Source of the DNA: PFJX01 sp964393825
GTDB lineage: Bacteria; Pseudomonadota; Gammaproteobacteria; Burkholderiales; Thiobacillaceae
Reading direction: 5' to 3'
Length of the DNA stretch: 64,000 nucleotides
Assembly (NCBI GenBank): GCA_964393825.1
Contig: CAYMUY010000019.1
Coordinates: forward strand, 1 to 64,000
A model generated the notes under the pieces. The model was not told where the DNA came from. It searched no databases and saw nothing but the letters and a program-made list of their open reading frames with translations. The position numbers and the translations under genes are program-made. Below are positions 1 to 8,468 of the stretch, piece by piece; position 1 is the first letter of the stretch; the number at the start of each line of letters is the position of its first letter.

Positions 1-55
1 TATGCACCGGATTGCAAATCCGTGTAGGTCGGTTCGACTCCGGCACGCGCCTCCA
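1..55 (+). tRNA. tRNA-Cys(GCA), 5' part outside window
   Basis: The 3' part of a tRNA gene. The anticodon arm has the loop TTGCAAA, giving anticodon GCA (Cys), followed by a T-arm with GGTTCGACTCC and an acceptor strand ending in CGCGCC, T, CCA. The CCA is encoded. The 5' acceptor strand and D-arm lie before the window. The discriminator base U73 fits bacterial tRNA-Cys. Confidence 0.93.
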
Positions 56-64
56 GTAAACAAG

Positions 65-90
65 CGGCTTCCAGTAATGGAAGCCGTTTT
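65..90 (+). terminator. Rho-independent terminator after tRNA-Cys
   Basis: Perfect 9-bp stem CGGCTTCCA / TGGAAGCCG with a GTAA loop, followed by TTTT. It sits 10 bases after the tRNA-Cys CCA end and should terminate that transcript. Confidence 0.85.
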
Positions 91-137
91 CGTTTCTTGA
101 TTCGCTCCTCCGCTTACAAACCACGTGGGAACTCCGA

Positions 138-1205
138 CTAGTTGTCGTCCGATTTGCGCGCCTTGCGCAGCAAGTGGGGGATCAGCAGGTGCAGGGGCAT
201 GCGCAGCCAATGGCTGCGAACATAGAGCAGGAAGGCGGCCGGACCGGAAAGCAGTGTTTTGCATTCCGCATGAGCACTCGCGAAGGCGGGCAGGAACATG
301 GCATCGCGCAGTGCGGCCGCGAGGCGGTTGGGCCGCTCCGGGCACGCTGATTCCAGGTTTTCCGGCATGGGCGTGTGGAGCAGGCGGCGCGCATAGCGCA
401 GGGCGTAATAGAGCGGCCGTCCCAGATTGAGGGTTTTTGCGCGCGCCAGCAGATGTGGCCAGAAGGCTGGATCAGTGCCGTAGGCGCGCAGCAGGGCATC
501 CAGGTCGACCAGATCGCGCAGGCCGTGTTGCCACTCGCCTTCGTGGAACAGGTGGGTGGCGGAATGCAGCACCTGATCGGCTGGTTGCGGAATGGAGAAA
601 CGGGGAAAGTCCGGCAACGGCAGTGAGGCCGCGAGGAACAGCGCTGGCTGGGTCTTGCGTCGAGCGGTTTCCGGCAGGATGTTGTGATGCACATCGAGCC
701 AGGTCTGACGGCGGATGTGCTGCATCGGCGGCAGCTCGTGCATCCATTCGCGGTAGTAGCGGACGTCGTAGGCGTCGTGTGGGCTGGTGATCCAGCCGTC
801 GAGCATGAGAGCCCCCTCGGTCGCACCCAGTTGCGCGCGCGGTACCAGCAGGTCGATATCGGTAAAGATACGGCCGGCGGCTGGGGCCAGGTCGGCCGCC
901 GCGTAGGCCGCGCCCTTGAGCAGAACCACGGGGCCTTCGGTATGTTTCAGGGCGCGCTCCAGATGCTGCAATTCCCAGTGGACCGCGCGACGCTGCTGTT
1001 CCGCCAGCGTCAGTGCCGCTTCCAGGTGCCGCCACACGGCTTCCGGTAGCCGCTCGGAGAATCCGGAAGCCAGCGCGCCCAGGCGGCCGAGCAGACCGGC
1101 GGTGCGCGCCTGGCGCACCACGCGGTCCCAGGTGTCCGCATCGAATCCGAGCATGGTGGTGGGTTCGCGCAGGGCATGCAGGAAGGCGTCGCAGGCGGGC
1201 TTCAC
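138..1205 (-). CDS. Nucleotidyltransferase family protein (NTP_transf_5-like)
   Basis: About 355 residues. The central segment (KGAAYAA followed some 20 residues later by FTDIDLLV) matches the nucleotidyltransferase-fold proteins of the NTP_transf_5 type, where the D-x-D pair binds metal. The GTG start at 1205 is chosen because it overlaps the upstream stop as GTGA and has GAGGAA 8 bases before it; an in-frame ATG at 1268 would overlap the upstream gene by 67 bases. Such proteins recur beside HPr-kinase-like and PqqD-like genes in what TIGRFAMs calls the HPr-rel-A system; their substrate is unknown. Last gene of the operon starting at 4040. Confidence 0.75.
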   Translation of the reverse strand: MKPACDAFLHALREPTTMLGFDADTWDRVVRQARTAGLLGRLGALASGFSERLPEAVWRHLEAALTLAEQQRRAVHWELQHLERALKHTEGPVVLLKGAAYAAADLAPAAGRIFTDIDLLVPRAQLGATEGALMLDGWITSPHDAYDVRYYREWMHELPPMQHIRRQTWLDVHHNILPETARRKTQPALFLAASLPLPDFPRFSIPQPADQVLHSATHLFHEGEWQHGLRDLVDLDALLRAYGTDPAFWPHLLARAKTLNLGRPLYYALRYARRLLHTPMPENLESACPERPNRLAAALRDAMFLPAFASAHAECKTLLSGPAAFLLYVRSHWLRMPLHLLIPHLLRKARKSDDN

Positions 1206-2107
1206 GAGACCAATTCCTCGAAGGCCACCAGGGCTTCGTCCAGACGCGAATATTCGAAGTCCCAGCATTCGCAGGTATCGATCAGCGCGGCGTTGAGTTC
1301 ATAGCCCAGGCGCCCGAGCAGGCTGTAGTTGAAGCCGTGCGTGGCGGCATGGATGAAAGCATCCGCTTTCGAGTGGTGAGTGAGTCTGGCCGCCGTGTCG
1401 GCTCGCCAACGCGGGAACACGATGTGGGCCGCGCGCGCCTTTTCGTCCATCCGTTCCACGCTCGCGCGCGGAGGTTTCAGGTGCGACACCGTGCCTTTGT
1501 GGGTGTCCAGGGCGATGTCGCCGATCACGGCTTCAGGGAACGCCGCGCGAATGATCTCTATCGACTGATTCTTCAGGCTGACCGGACGTGCCAGGGGGAC
1601 GATGAGGCCATCCTTGCGGTCTATCAGGGTGATTTCATCCGAGAGCAAGCGCCAGCCGGAGAGGATGAGCGCGGCGGTCAGTGTGCTTTTGCCGGCGCCC
1701 GGATCGCCCGGCAGGATCACCGCGCGGCCATGCCGCTCCAGTACGGCGGCATGCAGCATCAGGTAATGCTGGGCGTGACCGGCAATGCACCAGTTCATGC
1801 CCCACTCCAGTAGCGGGAAAGCGTGATTGGCGGGCAAGGGCTTGAACGGTGTCAGGCCATCGAACCAGAAGTTGCATTGCGGCCGGTACCAGCGGCGCGG
1901 CCCGAATACCTTGCCGACCCGGATATGGAAGTCGCGGAAACCGTCCTGCCGCAAGGGAAAGTCCGGGTAGAGCGTGGCCAGCCCGCGCACGACTTCGGGG
2001 CTGCGGCTACGGATCAGGAAGTGGAACGGCCCGGTGCGAAGAGCCAGCCCATGTGCCAGTTGCCGACGCAACTCAGCCGGGGAAAGTTCACCCAGCTTCA
2101 GCGCCAT
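1202..2107 (-). CDS. HprK-related kinase A
   Basis: 301 residues. A Walker A motif GDPGAGKS lies near residue 152 and is followed by LLSDEITLI, as in the C-terminal kinase domain of HPr kinase/phosphorylase. The N-terminal domain is unlike that of true HprK. The family (HprK-related kinase A) is typically found with a small PqqD-like protein and a nucleotidyltransferase, exactly as here. It overlaps the PqqD-like gene by 10 bases and the downstream gene by 4, so the three are translationally coupled. No HPr protein gene is seen in the window; the target of phosphorylation is unknown. The function is inferred from family membership only. Confidence 0.82.
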   Translation of the reverse strand: MALKLGELSPAELRRQLAHGLALRTGPFHFLIRSRSPEVVRGLATLYPDFPLRQDGFRDFHIRVGKVFGPRRWYRPQCNFWFDGLTPFKPLPANHAFPLLEWGMNWCIAGHAQHYLMLHAAVLERHGRAVILPGDPGAGKSTLTAALILSGWRLLSDEITLIDRKDGLIVPLARPVSLKNQSIEIIRAAFPEAVIGDIALDTHKGTVSHLKPPRASVERMDEKARAAHIVFPRWRADTAARLTHHSKADAFIHAATHGFNYSLLGRLGYELNAALIDTCECWDFEYSRLDEALVAFEELVS

Positions 2108-2361
2108 GCCACGAAGTCGATTTTCACCAGCGCGGAGAGGATGACATCGATGTCATCGCCATCCAACCCGCACGCCTCGGCCAGAGTGGTCTGTTCTGCT
2201 TCGCCGCCCTCAAGCAGTCGCAACAATACCGTGCCCGCGGCTTCCGAAAGACGATGGGTGTCGTTGGACAGTGCGTGGTGGAACACGTATTCGTTATCCC
2301 AGTGGCGCCAGGCGAGGGCGGACTTGTCGGCGATACGCCAGTGGCGGAGCGGCGCGCTCAT
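2098..2361 (-). CDS. PqqD-like peptide chaperone of the HPr-rel-A system
   Basis: 87 residues from an ATG 5 bases after the hslV stop; an earlier in-frame ATG at 2412 would run deep into hslV and is rejected. The body has the PqqD-type winged-helix pattern: a strand-forming WDNEYVFHHALSNDTHRLS, then helices LSEAAGTVLLRLLEGG and TLAEACGLDGDDIDVILSAL. In peptide-modification systems PqqD-like domains bind a precursor peptide. Here no precursor peptide or radical-SAM enzyme is adjacent, so the ligand is unknown. Coupled to the HprK-like gene. Confidence 0.75.
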   Translation of the reverse strand: MSAPLRHWRIADKSALAWRHWDNEYVFHHALSNDTHRLSEAAGTVLLRLLEGGEAEQTTLAEACGLDGDDIDVILSALVKIDFVAWR

Positions 2362-2366
2362 GTCTC

Positions 2367-2903
2367 TTATGCCAGTGTTTCGATGAGGATGTTGCGATTG
2401 GTGTAGATGCACAGGTCGGCGGCGATGCCCAGTGATTCGCGCACGATGGCTTCGGGGGCGAGGTCGCTATGTTCCAGTAGCGCGCGCGCCGCCGATTGGG
2501 CATAGGCGCCGCCACTGCCGATGGCGGCAATGCCGAATTCCGGTTCCAGCACATCGCCAGACCCCGTGATGATCAGCGAACTGCCGCGATCCGCCACCAC
2601 CAGCATGGCTTCCAGGCGACGCAGCATGCGGTCGGTGCGCCAATCCTTGGCCAGTTCCACGGCGCTGCGCACCAGGTGGCCCTGATGTTTTTCCAGCTTG
2701 GCCTCGAACCGTTCAAACAGGGTGAATGCGTCCGCCGTGCCGCCTGCGAATCCGGCCAGGATGCGATCCTGATAAAGCTTGCGCACCTTGCGGGCGCTGG
2801 ACTTGATGACGATGTTGCCGAGCGTGACCTGGCCATCGCCACCGATAACCACATCCTCGCCGCGGCGCACGGAAATGATGGTAGTGCCGTGAAACTGTTC
2901 CAT
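2367..2903 (-). CDS. hslV: ATP-dependent protease subunit HslV (ClpQ)
   Basis: 178 residues, the usual HslV length. The N-terminus has a six-residue propeptide before TTIISVRR; the first Thr (residue 7) becomes the N-terminal nucleophile after processing. GGDGQVTLGN and GFAGGTADAFTLFE are characteristic HslV segments. HslV forms a proteolytic dodecamer activated by the AAA+ unfoldase HslU. hslU normally follows hslV directly, but here the next gene is the PqqD-like one and no hslU is in the window, so the partner must be elsewhere or absent. Seven bases separate it from the upstream STAS gene. Confidence 0.95.
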   Translation of the reverse strand: MEQFHGTTIISVRRGEDVVIGGDGQVTLGNIVIKSSARKVRKLYQDRILAGFAGGTADAFTLFERFEAKLEKHQGHLVRSAVELAKDWRTDRMLRRLEAMLVVADRGSSLIITGSGDVLEPEFGIAAIGSGGAYAQSAARALLEHSDLAPEAIVRESLGIAADLCIYTNRNILIETLA

Positions 2904-2909
2904 AGGTTC

Positions 2910-4040
2910 TTAGACTCGTGTGCGGCCGTGCACCACCGAGAACTGGCTGGCGCCGACGATGTTCAGCAGGGTGTTCACCATCTCGTTGCCTTCGATGAAC
3001 TGGATGGCGCGGTCGCCCTGCGCCAGATTGATCAGCGTTTCCAGCAGCAGGCCGACGGCGGCAAAGTCGATGCGGGTGACTTGGGCGAGGTTGATGTCGA
3101 TTTGCTTGCGCCCCTCGGCGAAGCGCGCCAACTGGCCCAGTTGGATTTCGGAGCCTGGTCCGATGATTCCGCTCAGGCTGAACGTCTGCTCCGACCCACC
3201 CGGCCGCGCTTCACCTGGTAGCTCGCCTCCGCGCATGGGCAGCGCAAGGGGGGGCACATACGACGGCGGGGAAAGCTCGAAGGCAACCGCGTAACCCACG
3301 GCCGCTTCCTCGAAGTCGGCTTCCTTGCCGATCAGGCGCAAGGCGGACAGCCACAGTAGCCAGCCGCTTTCACCCAGGCGTTCGCCCTGTTGCGCCGCGC
3401 CCATGCGCACCGCGAAGCCGGGACCACCGATCAATTCCACCGGTTTACGCATCTTGTCGAGCTGGGTGAGGCAATCGAACATGACCTTGGATGTTTCTTC
3501 ATCCGGTGCCGAACACTTGCTGACTTCAATGCGGACAAACGGCGCTTCCCGTGCTTCCTGCATGAAACGTTGCAGTTTGACCCGTTCGATGTTGCCGAAT
3601 TTCTCGCCGAAACTCATCAGGGGTATCGGTAGCGAAGCCACCTTGAGTTGGCCTCGTGGCGCCCAGGTGGGTGGCGAGTGTTCGAACTTCACCGCAAAAT
3701 CGACCGCCGCGTCCTCGAACGGCTCGGGCTGGTTGCTCGCCTCATAGAGGTCGAACAACATATACCAGGGCAAGGGGTCGCGGTTTTCCGGGTGGTCGAG
3801 CAGGTAACGATTGAGCAGCGCGGCGGCTTCGCCCACTTTGCCATTGGCATAGAGCACCGCCGCTTCCTCGAATTCCGGCACCAGGCCACCCCCCCCCTCC
3901 TGGACCTCAATACCCCCCCCATTGGACTCGCTCGCCGCATTGACCAGGGTATAGGAAGGACCGGAAGCGAATTCCTGTTGCCCTTCCTTGAGGAAGGCCA
4001 TCAGGTCTTCAGGCTTGTCCTTACGGAAAAATGAGAACAC
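2910..4040 (-). CDS. STAS-domain protein, conserved upstream of hslV
   Basis: 376 residues. The C-terminal ~80 residues resemble a STAS domain (IDINLAQVTRIDFAAVGLLLE, then IQFIEGNEMVNTLLNIVG), the fold used for anti-sigma antagonists and ligand sensing; the usual phosphorylated Ser/Thr is not obvious in the DFAAVG segment. The N-terminal part has helical repeats with two similar stretches (FEDAAVDFAVKFEHSPPTW and FEEAAVGYAVAFELSPPSY), suggesting an internal duplication. No signal peptide. First gene of the operon. A role in signalling is an inference; the exact function is unknown. Confidence 0.7.
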   Translation of the reverse strand: MFSFFRKDKPEDLMAFLKEGQQEFASGPSYTLVNAASESNGGGIEVQEGGGGLVPEFEEAAVLYANGKVGEAAALLNRYLLDHPENRDPLPWYMLFDLYEASNQPEPFEDAAVDFAVKFEHSPPTWAPRGQLKVASLPIPLMSFGEKFGNIERVKLQRFMQEAREAPFVRIEVSKCSAPDEETSKVMFDCLTQLDKMRKPVELIGGPGFAVRMGAAQQGERLGESGWLLWLSALRLIGKEADFEEAAVGYAVAFELSPPSYVPPLALPMRGGELPGEARPGGSEQTFSLSGIIGPGSEIQLGQLARFAEGRKQIDINLAQVTRIDFAAVGLLLETLINLAQGDRAIQFIEGNEMVNTLLNIVGASQFSVVHGRTRV

Positions 4041-4126
4041 GGGAAGTGGGTTACCAGGTGGAGCTGAGAGCCGCGATAGTAGAACCTGCTAGAGGGGGCG
4101 GCAAGCTGCGTAAAGCAAGGGAGCCG

Positions 4127-4345
4127 TCAAGGCACAGGATCGTGCCCACCGGGATGCCAGGGATGGCAGCGGGAAATCCGTCGCATGGCCATCCAACTCC
4201 CCTTGATCGCGCCATGTTTTTCCACCGCCTCGCGTGCGTAGTGTGAGCAGGTGGGCGAGAAACGGCATTGGTTGCCGATGAACGGGGAAAGCAGAATCTG
4301 ATAACCGCGTATCAGTCCGATGAGCAGATGTTGTGCCGGATTCAT
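4127..4345 (-). CDS. yidD: Membrane protein insertion efficiency factor YidD
   Basis: 72 residues, typical length. Family hallmarks are the amphipathic N-terminus LIGLIRGYQILLSPFIG, the CRFSPTCSHYA segment and the CHPWHPGG motif near the C-terminus. YidD assists insertion of inner-membrane proteins. It usually sits in the rpmH-rnpA-yidD-yidC cluster; here it is alone, 25 bases downstream of mobA, so it has been relocated in this lineage. Confidence 0.93.
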   Translation of the reverse strand: MNPAQHLLIGLIRGYQILLSPFIGNQCRFSPTCSHYAREAVEKHGAIKGSWMAMRRISRCHPWHPGGHDPVP

Positions 4346-4370
4346 GAGGGTGCTCCGCTGTCGGTACGGG

Positions 4371-4982
4371 TCAACGTTGATAACGACGCGCCAGGCGTTC
4401 CGCGGTGCGCAGATCGTCGGGCGTATTCACATTGAGAAAAGCATAGGGATCGCCGCTGAACGCCACGGTTTCCACCGGATGCCGCTCCTGCCAGGCGCGT
4501 ACCTGGCGCCCGCCACCCTGAACATAGAGGTCGAGGTCCGCAAGCAGGGAACGGTGCATCAGCATGACCGCGTAGTGGATGCCGGTTTCATCCGCCGCCC
4601 GCACCATGGGCACATCATTGGCCAGCGCCTGCGCGTGCAGGTGAATGGCGAGTTCAAGCGGCAGAAAGGGGGCGTCGCAGGGGACGGTAAGCAACCATTC
4701 CTGTTGCGCGGTCCGCGCCGCAGCCAGAAGCCCGGAGAGCGGACCCAGATTACCGGGCAGGTGGTCGGCCACCACGGGGTAGCCGAGGGCCGCATAGCCA
4801 GCAAGATTGCGGTTGGCATTCAGCAGTACCTCGGCCACATGGTCGTGCAGCCGTTCCGCCACCCAGGCCGCCAGAGGGCGGTGGGCAAGCTCAAGCAGAC
4901 CTTTGTCCTCGCCCTTGAAGCGGCGTGCCAGGCCACCCGCCAGGATGATGGCGGTGACGGGGACGCTCGTCGCGTGTTTCAT
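4371..4982 (-). CDS. mobA: Molybdenum cofactor guanylyltransferase MobA
   Basis: 203 residues. It transfers GMP to molybdopterin to make the guanine dinucleotide cofactor. The nucleotide-binding signature LAGGLARRFKGEDKG is at the N-terminus and the metal-binding VPCDAPFLP at about residue 95. The ATG at 4982 overlaps the stop of the upstream glycosyltransferase as ATGA, which decides the start. Cytoplasmic. No other molybdenum cofactor gene is adjacent. Confidence 0.92.
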   Translation of the reverse strand: MKHATSVPVTAIILAGGLARRFKGEDKGLLELAHRPLAAWVAERLHDHVAEVLLNANRNLAGYAALGYPVVADHLPGNLGPLSGLLAAARTAQQEWLLTVPCDAPFLPLELAIHLHAQALANDVPMVRAADETGIHYAVMLMHRSLLADLDLYVQGGGRQVRAWQERHPVETVAFSGDPYAFLNVNTPDDLRTAERLARRYQR

Positions 4983-6517
4983 CGCGTGATGTAGTAAAGA
5001 CGATAGCGTTGCTGTTTCTGGCGCGGGCGGGCGCCTTCCCACAGCGGGGCGCTGTCTGTGGCTACCTCGCGGTCAGCCGAAACCAGCAGCCACGGGCAAT
5101 TCTCGCCGCGCTTCGGATGGAGGTGATAGCGCAGCATGGTGCGCATGGCCGGATCGGTATCGATTTTCAGGCAGGCACTCGCCGGCAGATGCCGATCCAG
5201 ATCGGCGATCAGTGGCTGATAGCCCCAGCCGGCCTCCATCCAGGGGCGATACAGGGCGACCAGCAAGGTCCAGACCAGCACCATTCCGCTCGCCCAGACC
5301 AGCACGGGGCGTATTTTCGCGCGCGGAAACAAGGGAATGGCCAACAACCAAAGCACGGTGGTAATCACGGCCAGCAGCAGGCTCGCCCCCGACACCGAGC
5401 CAGGTCGATAGGCCGGCGTAAGTTCAGCCACATGCGCCGCCAACCGGGTCGGCATCCCCCATTCCAGCGCGGCGAAATAGGTCCAGAAGGCAAAGATGAA
5501 GAAAACGAAACAGACCACGCCAAACCAATAGAAAGCCTGGGCCGCGCCGCGTTTCATGCTTTCCACGCCATAGGCGGCCAGCAGGGCCAGCGGCGGCAGT
5601 ATCGGTAACAAGCCGCCATCGCGCGACCATGACGGCCCCAGGGTGGCGAGCAACGCGGCCAGCAAGGCGATCAAGGGCAAATGCAATTCCCTGGCGCGGC
5701 CAAGACGCCGATGTTCATGCCAGAGCGCGGCCAGTGCCAACGGCCAGACCGGCCAGGACAACCAGGGCATTTCGGAAAGTGCGCGGAAAGAAGGCGCGCC
5801 CACAACCAGGCGCTGGAAGCCATGCCAGCGCAACCAGTCCGTGAGCATCCCGCCGACATGCAGATAGAGCAGCGTCGCGACGCTCAACGCACTGGCCAGT
5901 CCGAAGCCCAGGATCAGGGCGCGGCGATAGGTCGGGCCGCGCCAATCCGATGACAACAATGGCAGCAGCACCAGCACCAGGCCGGCGGCAAGATCGGACA
6001 GGCCGCGTAGGCCCAGGAAAAGCGCGCTCAGCGACAGACCAATCACGATGCCGCCCAGGCGTGCCGAGTCACGCCCGAACGCGACCCCGGCCAGCAGCGC
6101 GGACCAGGCCGCGAGCAGCGTGGTTTCCGGGGCCAGCGCATGCATGCGCAGCATCAGGCCAAGACAGCCGATCAAGGCCAGCACCGCCGTCGCTCCGAAA
6201 CCGGGACCGAACAGGCGGCGCGCGGCCAGCGAGGTAAACAACAAGGAAATCAGCGTGAACACGCCGCTGGCCAGGCGAGCCCCATCCTGCGGCGTCAACC
6301 AGGGGGCGCCGAGCTTCGCCGTCGTTACCGCCGCCATGACATGCAAGGGGGCGGGCGCCTGCCAGGCGCGGGCAAGATCGGACCTGGCTTCCAGAATCGG
6401 CGCCAGTGCCAGCGCCTCGTCCGGTTTCCAGGCATCGCGCCCGGTCAGGCCATAGAACGCCCAGAAGGCTGCCAATAAAATCAGCCAGAACAGCTTGCTA
6501 GACTGGGTAAGGTTCAT
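4979..6517 (-). CDS. ArnT/PMT-like glycosyltransferase family 39 membrane protein
   Basis: 512 residues with about ten to twelve hydrophobic segments and a short soluble C-terminus. The N-terminal loop contains GRDAWKPDEALALAP, the position where GT39/ArnT enzymes carry the catalytic acidic residue (D-E in WKPDE). Such enzymes move sugars from polyprenyl-phosphate donors to lipid A or protein in the inner membrane facing the periplasm. The acceptor cannot be told from the sequence. Coupled to mobA by a 4-base overlap. The start ATG follows the rpmE terminator region. Confidence 0.82.
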   Translation of the reverse strand: MNLTQSSKLFWLILLAAFWAFYGLTGRDAWKPDEALALAPILEARSDLARAWQAPAPLHVMAAVTTAKLGAPWLTPQDGARLASGVFTLISLLFTSLAARRLFGPGFGATAVLALIGCLGLMLRMHALAPETTLLAAWSALLAGVAFGRDSARLGGIVIGLSLSALFLGLRGLSDLAAGLVLVLLPLLSSDWRGPTYRRALILGFGLASALSVATLLYLHVGGMLTDWLRWHGFQRLVVGAPSFRALSEMPWLSWPVWPLALAALWHEHRRLGRARELHLPLIALLAALLATLGPSWSRDGGLLPILPPLALLAAYGVESMKRGAAQAFYWFGVVCFVFFIFAFWTYFAALEWGMPTRLAAHVAELTPAYRPGSVSGASLLLAVITTVLWLLAIPLFPRAKIRPVLVWASGMVLVWTLLVALYRPWMEAGWGYQPLIADLDRHLPASACLKIDTDPAMRTMLRYHLHPKRGENCPWLLVSADREVATDSAPLWEGARPRQKQQRYRLYYITR

Positions 6518-6539
6518 TGACAGCGTGGTGTCTGAAACG

Positions 6540-6565
6540 AAAAAGGCAGCCTAAGCTGCCTTTTT
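6540..6565 (-). terminator. Terminator downstream of rpmE
   Basis: Hairpin AAAGGCAGC / GCTGCCTTT with a four-base loop and A- and T-runs on both flanks. It lies 20 bases beyond the rpmE stop, before the GT39 gene. The symmetry would allow termination on either strand. Confidence 0.82.
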
Positions 6566-6584
6566 CCAACCAGACCGCCTTCGT

Positions 6585-6791
6585 TCACTTCTTGAGGGCG
6601 TATTTTTGACGGAATTTTTCGACCCGGCCGGCGGTGTCCACAATTTTCTGCTTGCCGGTATAGAACGGGTGGCAGGAGGAACAGACTTCCACATGCAGCG
6701 CCTTCTTCATGGTGGAACGGGTGTTGAAAACGTTACCGCAACTGCAAGTCACGGAAATTTCATTGTATTCGGGATGTACGCCGGCTTTCAT
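6585..6791 (-). CDS. rpmE: 50S ribosomal protein L31
   Basis: 68 residues starting MKAGVHPEY, the standard L31 start; an upstream in-frame ATG at 6881 would add 30 residues absent from the family and is rejected. It is the zinc-binding (C+) form, with CSC near residue 16 and CSSC near residue 37. Zinc-binding L31 is exchanged for a C- paralogue under zinc starvation in some bacteria; no paralogue is visible here. Monocistronic with its own terminator. Confidence 0.96.
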   Translation of the reverse strand: MKAGVHPEYNEISVTCSCGNVFNTRSTMKKALHVEVCSSCHPFYTGKQKIVDTAGRVEKFRQKYALKK

Positions 6792-6888
6792 GATGAGTAC
6801 CTGGGCTAGAAACCTGGAAAGCGCGCGATTATCCACAAAAACCCATGGCCAGGCAAATACTTGCTCACACCTCGCATGCAAAACAGGG

Positions 6889-7773
6889 CTATCTCGTCTC
6901 GGCCAGCAGGCGGCCGATCATGCCTTCGGCCTGGGCCGCATAACCGCCACCAAACAGGTTGAAGTGGTTGAGCACGTGATAAAGGTTATAGAGATGCCTA
7001 CGCACCCGGTAGCCCGGATCGAGCGGCCAGGCTTCCCGGTAAGCGGCGGAGAACGACGTCGGGTAACCACCGAACAATTCGGTCATGGCCAAATCCACCT
7101 CGCGGTCGCCATAGTAGATAGCCGGATCGAATAGAACCGGCACACCGTCGACATAACCGTGATTGCCGCCCCAGAGATCGCCATGCAGCAGCGAGGGAAT
7201 GGGTTGGTAACCGGGGAAGAACGCCTCCAGTCGTTCCAGCAGATGTTCCCCCTGTCGCAGCAGACCGCCCGGCGCACCGTTGCGCTGGGCGCGATCGAGT
7301 TGCGGGCGCAAGCGTTGCCTGCGAAAGAACGCAACCCAGTCCGTATGCGGGGAATTGTGCTGCGGGGTGCTGCCAATATGGTTGTCGCGCCACCAGCCAA
7401 AGCCAGTCTGGCCATGGCGATGCAACTGTGCGAGTTGCCGACCAAGATCGACGGGCCGCTCCTGCCCGCCAAGATTCAACCATTCCAGAACCAGAAACGC
7501 TTCGTCTCCGCTGCTGCCGAGGGCCACCGGGCGCGGCACACGGATCGCCCCGGTGGCTTCGAGTTCACGCAAGCCATCCGCCTCGGCCTCGAACATGTCG
7601 AGATTGTCGGCATCGTTGAATTTTGCGAAGTAGCGCCGACCATCTGCACCGACCAGGGCGAAACCACGATTGATACATCCGCCGCCCTGCGCCGACTGGC
7701 GCTCACAGGAAAACGATTGGCCAGTTGCCGCGCTGATGGCGGCCGCAAGATCAGTGAGCAGCGCGGGAGTCAC
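6889..7773 (-). CDS. Fructosamine kinase family protein
   Basis: 294 residues, family length. The kinase fold shows FAKFN (Lys near residue 50), FLVLEWL hinge, the catalytic LHGDLWGGN near residue 196 and the metal-binding LFDPAIYYGDREVDLAM. Bacterial homologues phosphorylate ketosamines to help remove glycation adducts. The GTG start overlaps the DUF971 stop as GTGA, so the pair is co-translated. Cytoplasmic. Confidence 0.9.
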   Translation of the reverse strand: MTPALLTDLAAAISAATGQSFSCERQSAQGGGCINRGFALVGADGRRYFAKFNDADNLDMFEAEADGLRELEATGAIRVPRPVALGSSGDEAFLVLEWLNLGGQERPVDLGRQLAQLHRHGQTGFGWWRDNHIGSTPQHNSPHTDWVAFFRRQRLRPQLDRAQRNGAPGGLLRQGEHLLERLEAFFPGYQPIPSLLHGDLWGGNHGYVDGVPVLFDPAIYYGDREVDLAMTELFGGYPTSFSAAYREAWPLDPGYRVRRHLYNLYHVLNHFNLFGGGYAAQAEGMIGRLLAETR

Positions 7774-8156
7774 ACCATCGCTTTCGACTCACGTGAAGCG
7801 CCGGCCTGTTCCATGCGCATCAGATAGGCCTTCCAGTACGCTTCCTGATAGCGCCCCAGGTCATACAGGTAATCCCAGGAGTAGATGCCGGAATCATGGC
7901 CGTCGGAAAACGTCAGGCAGACCGCATAGTGGCCGACCGGTTCGATACTCTTGATCTCGACATTCTTCTTGCCTATCTGCAGCGTCTCCTGGCCGGGACC
8001 GTGACCGCGCACCTCGGCGGAGGGGGAGTACACACGCAGGTACTCGTAGGGCAACTCGTAACGGTCGCCATTGTTGAAGGCGATTTCCATGACCCGCGAC
8101 TGCTGATGCAGCTTGATCTCGGAGGGGATAGGGGTTTCGGCAGTGAGTCCACCCAT
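7770..8156 (-). CDS. DUF971 domain protein
   Basis: 128 residues. It has the DUF971 pattern (gamma-butyrobetaine-hydroxylase-like N-terminal domain): IKLHQQSRVMEIAFNNGDRYELPYEYLRVYSPSAEV split by the family spacing, then GHYAVCLTFSDGHDSGIYSWDYL. Stand-alone DUF971 proteins are proposed to act around iron-sulfur or metal handling, but the role is not settled. First gene of a two-gene operon with the fructosamine kinase. Confidence 0.85.
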   Translation of the reverse strand: MGGLTAETPIPSEIKLHQQSRVMEIAFNNGDRYELPYEYLRVYSPSAEVRGHGPGQETLQIGKKNVEIKSIEPVGHYAVCLTFSDGHDSGIYSWDYLYDLGRYQEAYWKAYLMRMEQAGASRESKAMV

Positions 8157-8279
8157 GATGCGTCCTTTATATAAGTGATCGGTAATGGAGTCGTAGTGTG
8201 CCAGCCACTATGGGAGGCGACAAGCCCGAGTTTATTTGTCGGGTATTTACAACCCCAACAAACACAACACGCGCCAGCC

Positions 8280-8308
8280 TTGACGCTTGCGGGGCGATAC
8301 GGTTAAAT
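8280..8308 (+). promoter_or_regulatory. Sigma-70 promoter of tRNA-Phe
   Basis: TTGACG at 8280-8285, a 17-base spacer, and TTAAAT at 8303-8308, followed by a GC-rich discriminator (GCGCGCC) typical of stringently controlled stable RNA promoters. The tRNA begins 40 bases later. Confidence 0.75.
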
Positions 8309-8347
8309 GCGCGCCTCGTTTAGCCGGGGTTCCCCGGTTGATGCAGC

Positions 8348-8423
8348 GGCCAGATAGCTCAGTTGGTAGAGCAGCGGATTGAAAATCCGCGTGTCGACGG
8401 TTCGATTCCGCCTCTGGCCACCA
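8348..8423 (+). tRNA. tRNA-Phe(GAA)
   Basis: 76 nt including encoded CCA. The acceptor stem GGCCAGA pairs with TCTGGCC; D-arm AGCTCAGTTGGTAGAGC; anticodon stem CGGAT/ATCCG around a loop with GAA; T-arm GGTTCGATTCC. Confidence 0.97.
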
Positions 8424-8439
8424 ACAAAATAAAACACTT

Positions 8440-8468
8440 AAGCCGACTTTTCGAGGTCGGCTTTTTTT
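8440..8468 (+). terminator. Terminator of tRNA-Phe
   Basis: AAGCCGAC / GTCGGCTT hairpin followed by a run of seven T, 17 bases after the tRNA CCA end. Confidence 0.88.

Noticed and set aside
3880..3930. C8-C9 runs in the STAS gene as a phase-variation tract
   Set aside because: The frame reads through cleanly (GGGG and GGG residues) to the conserved C-terminus, so there is no sign of frame disruption.
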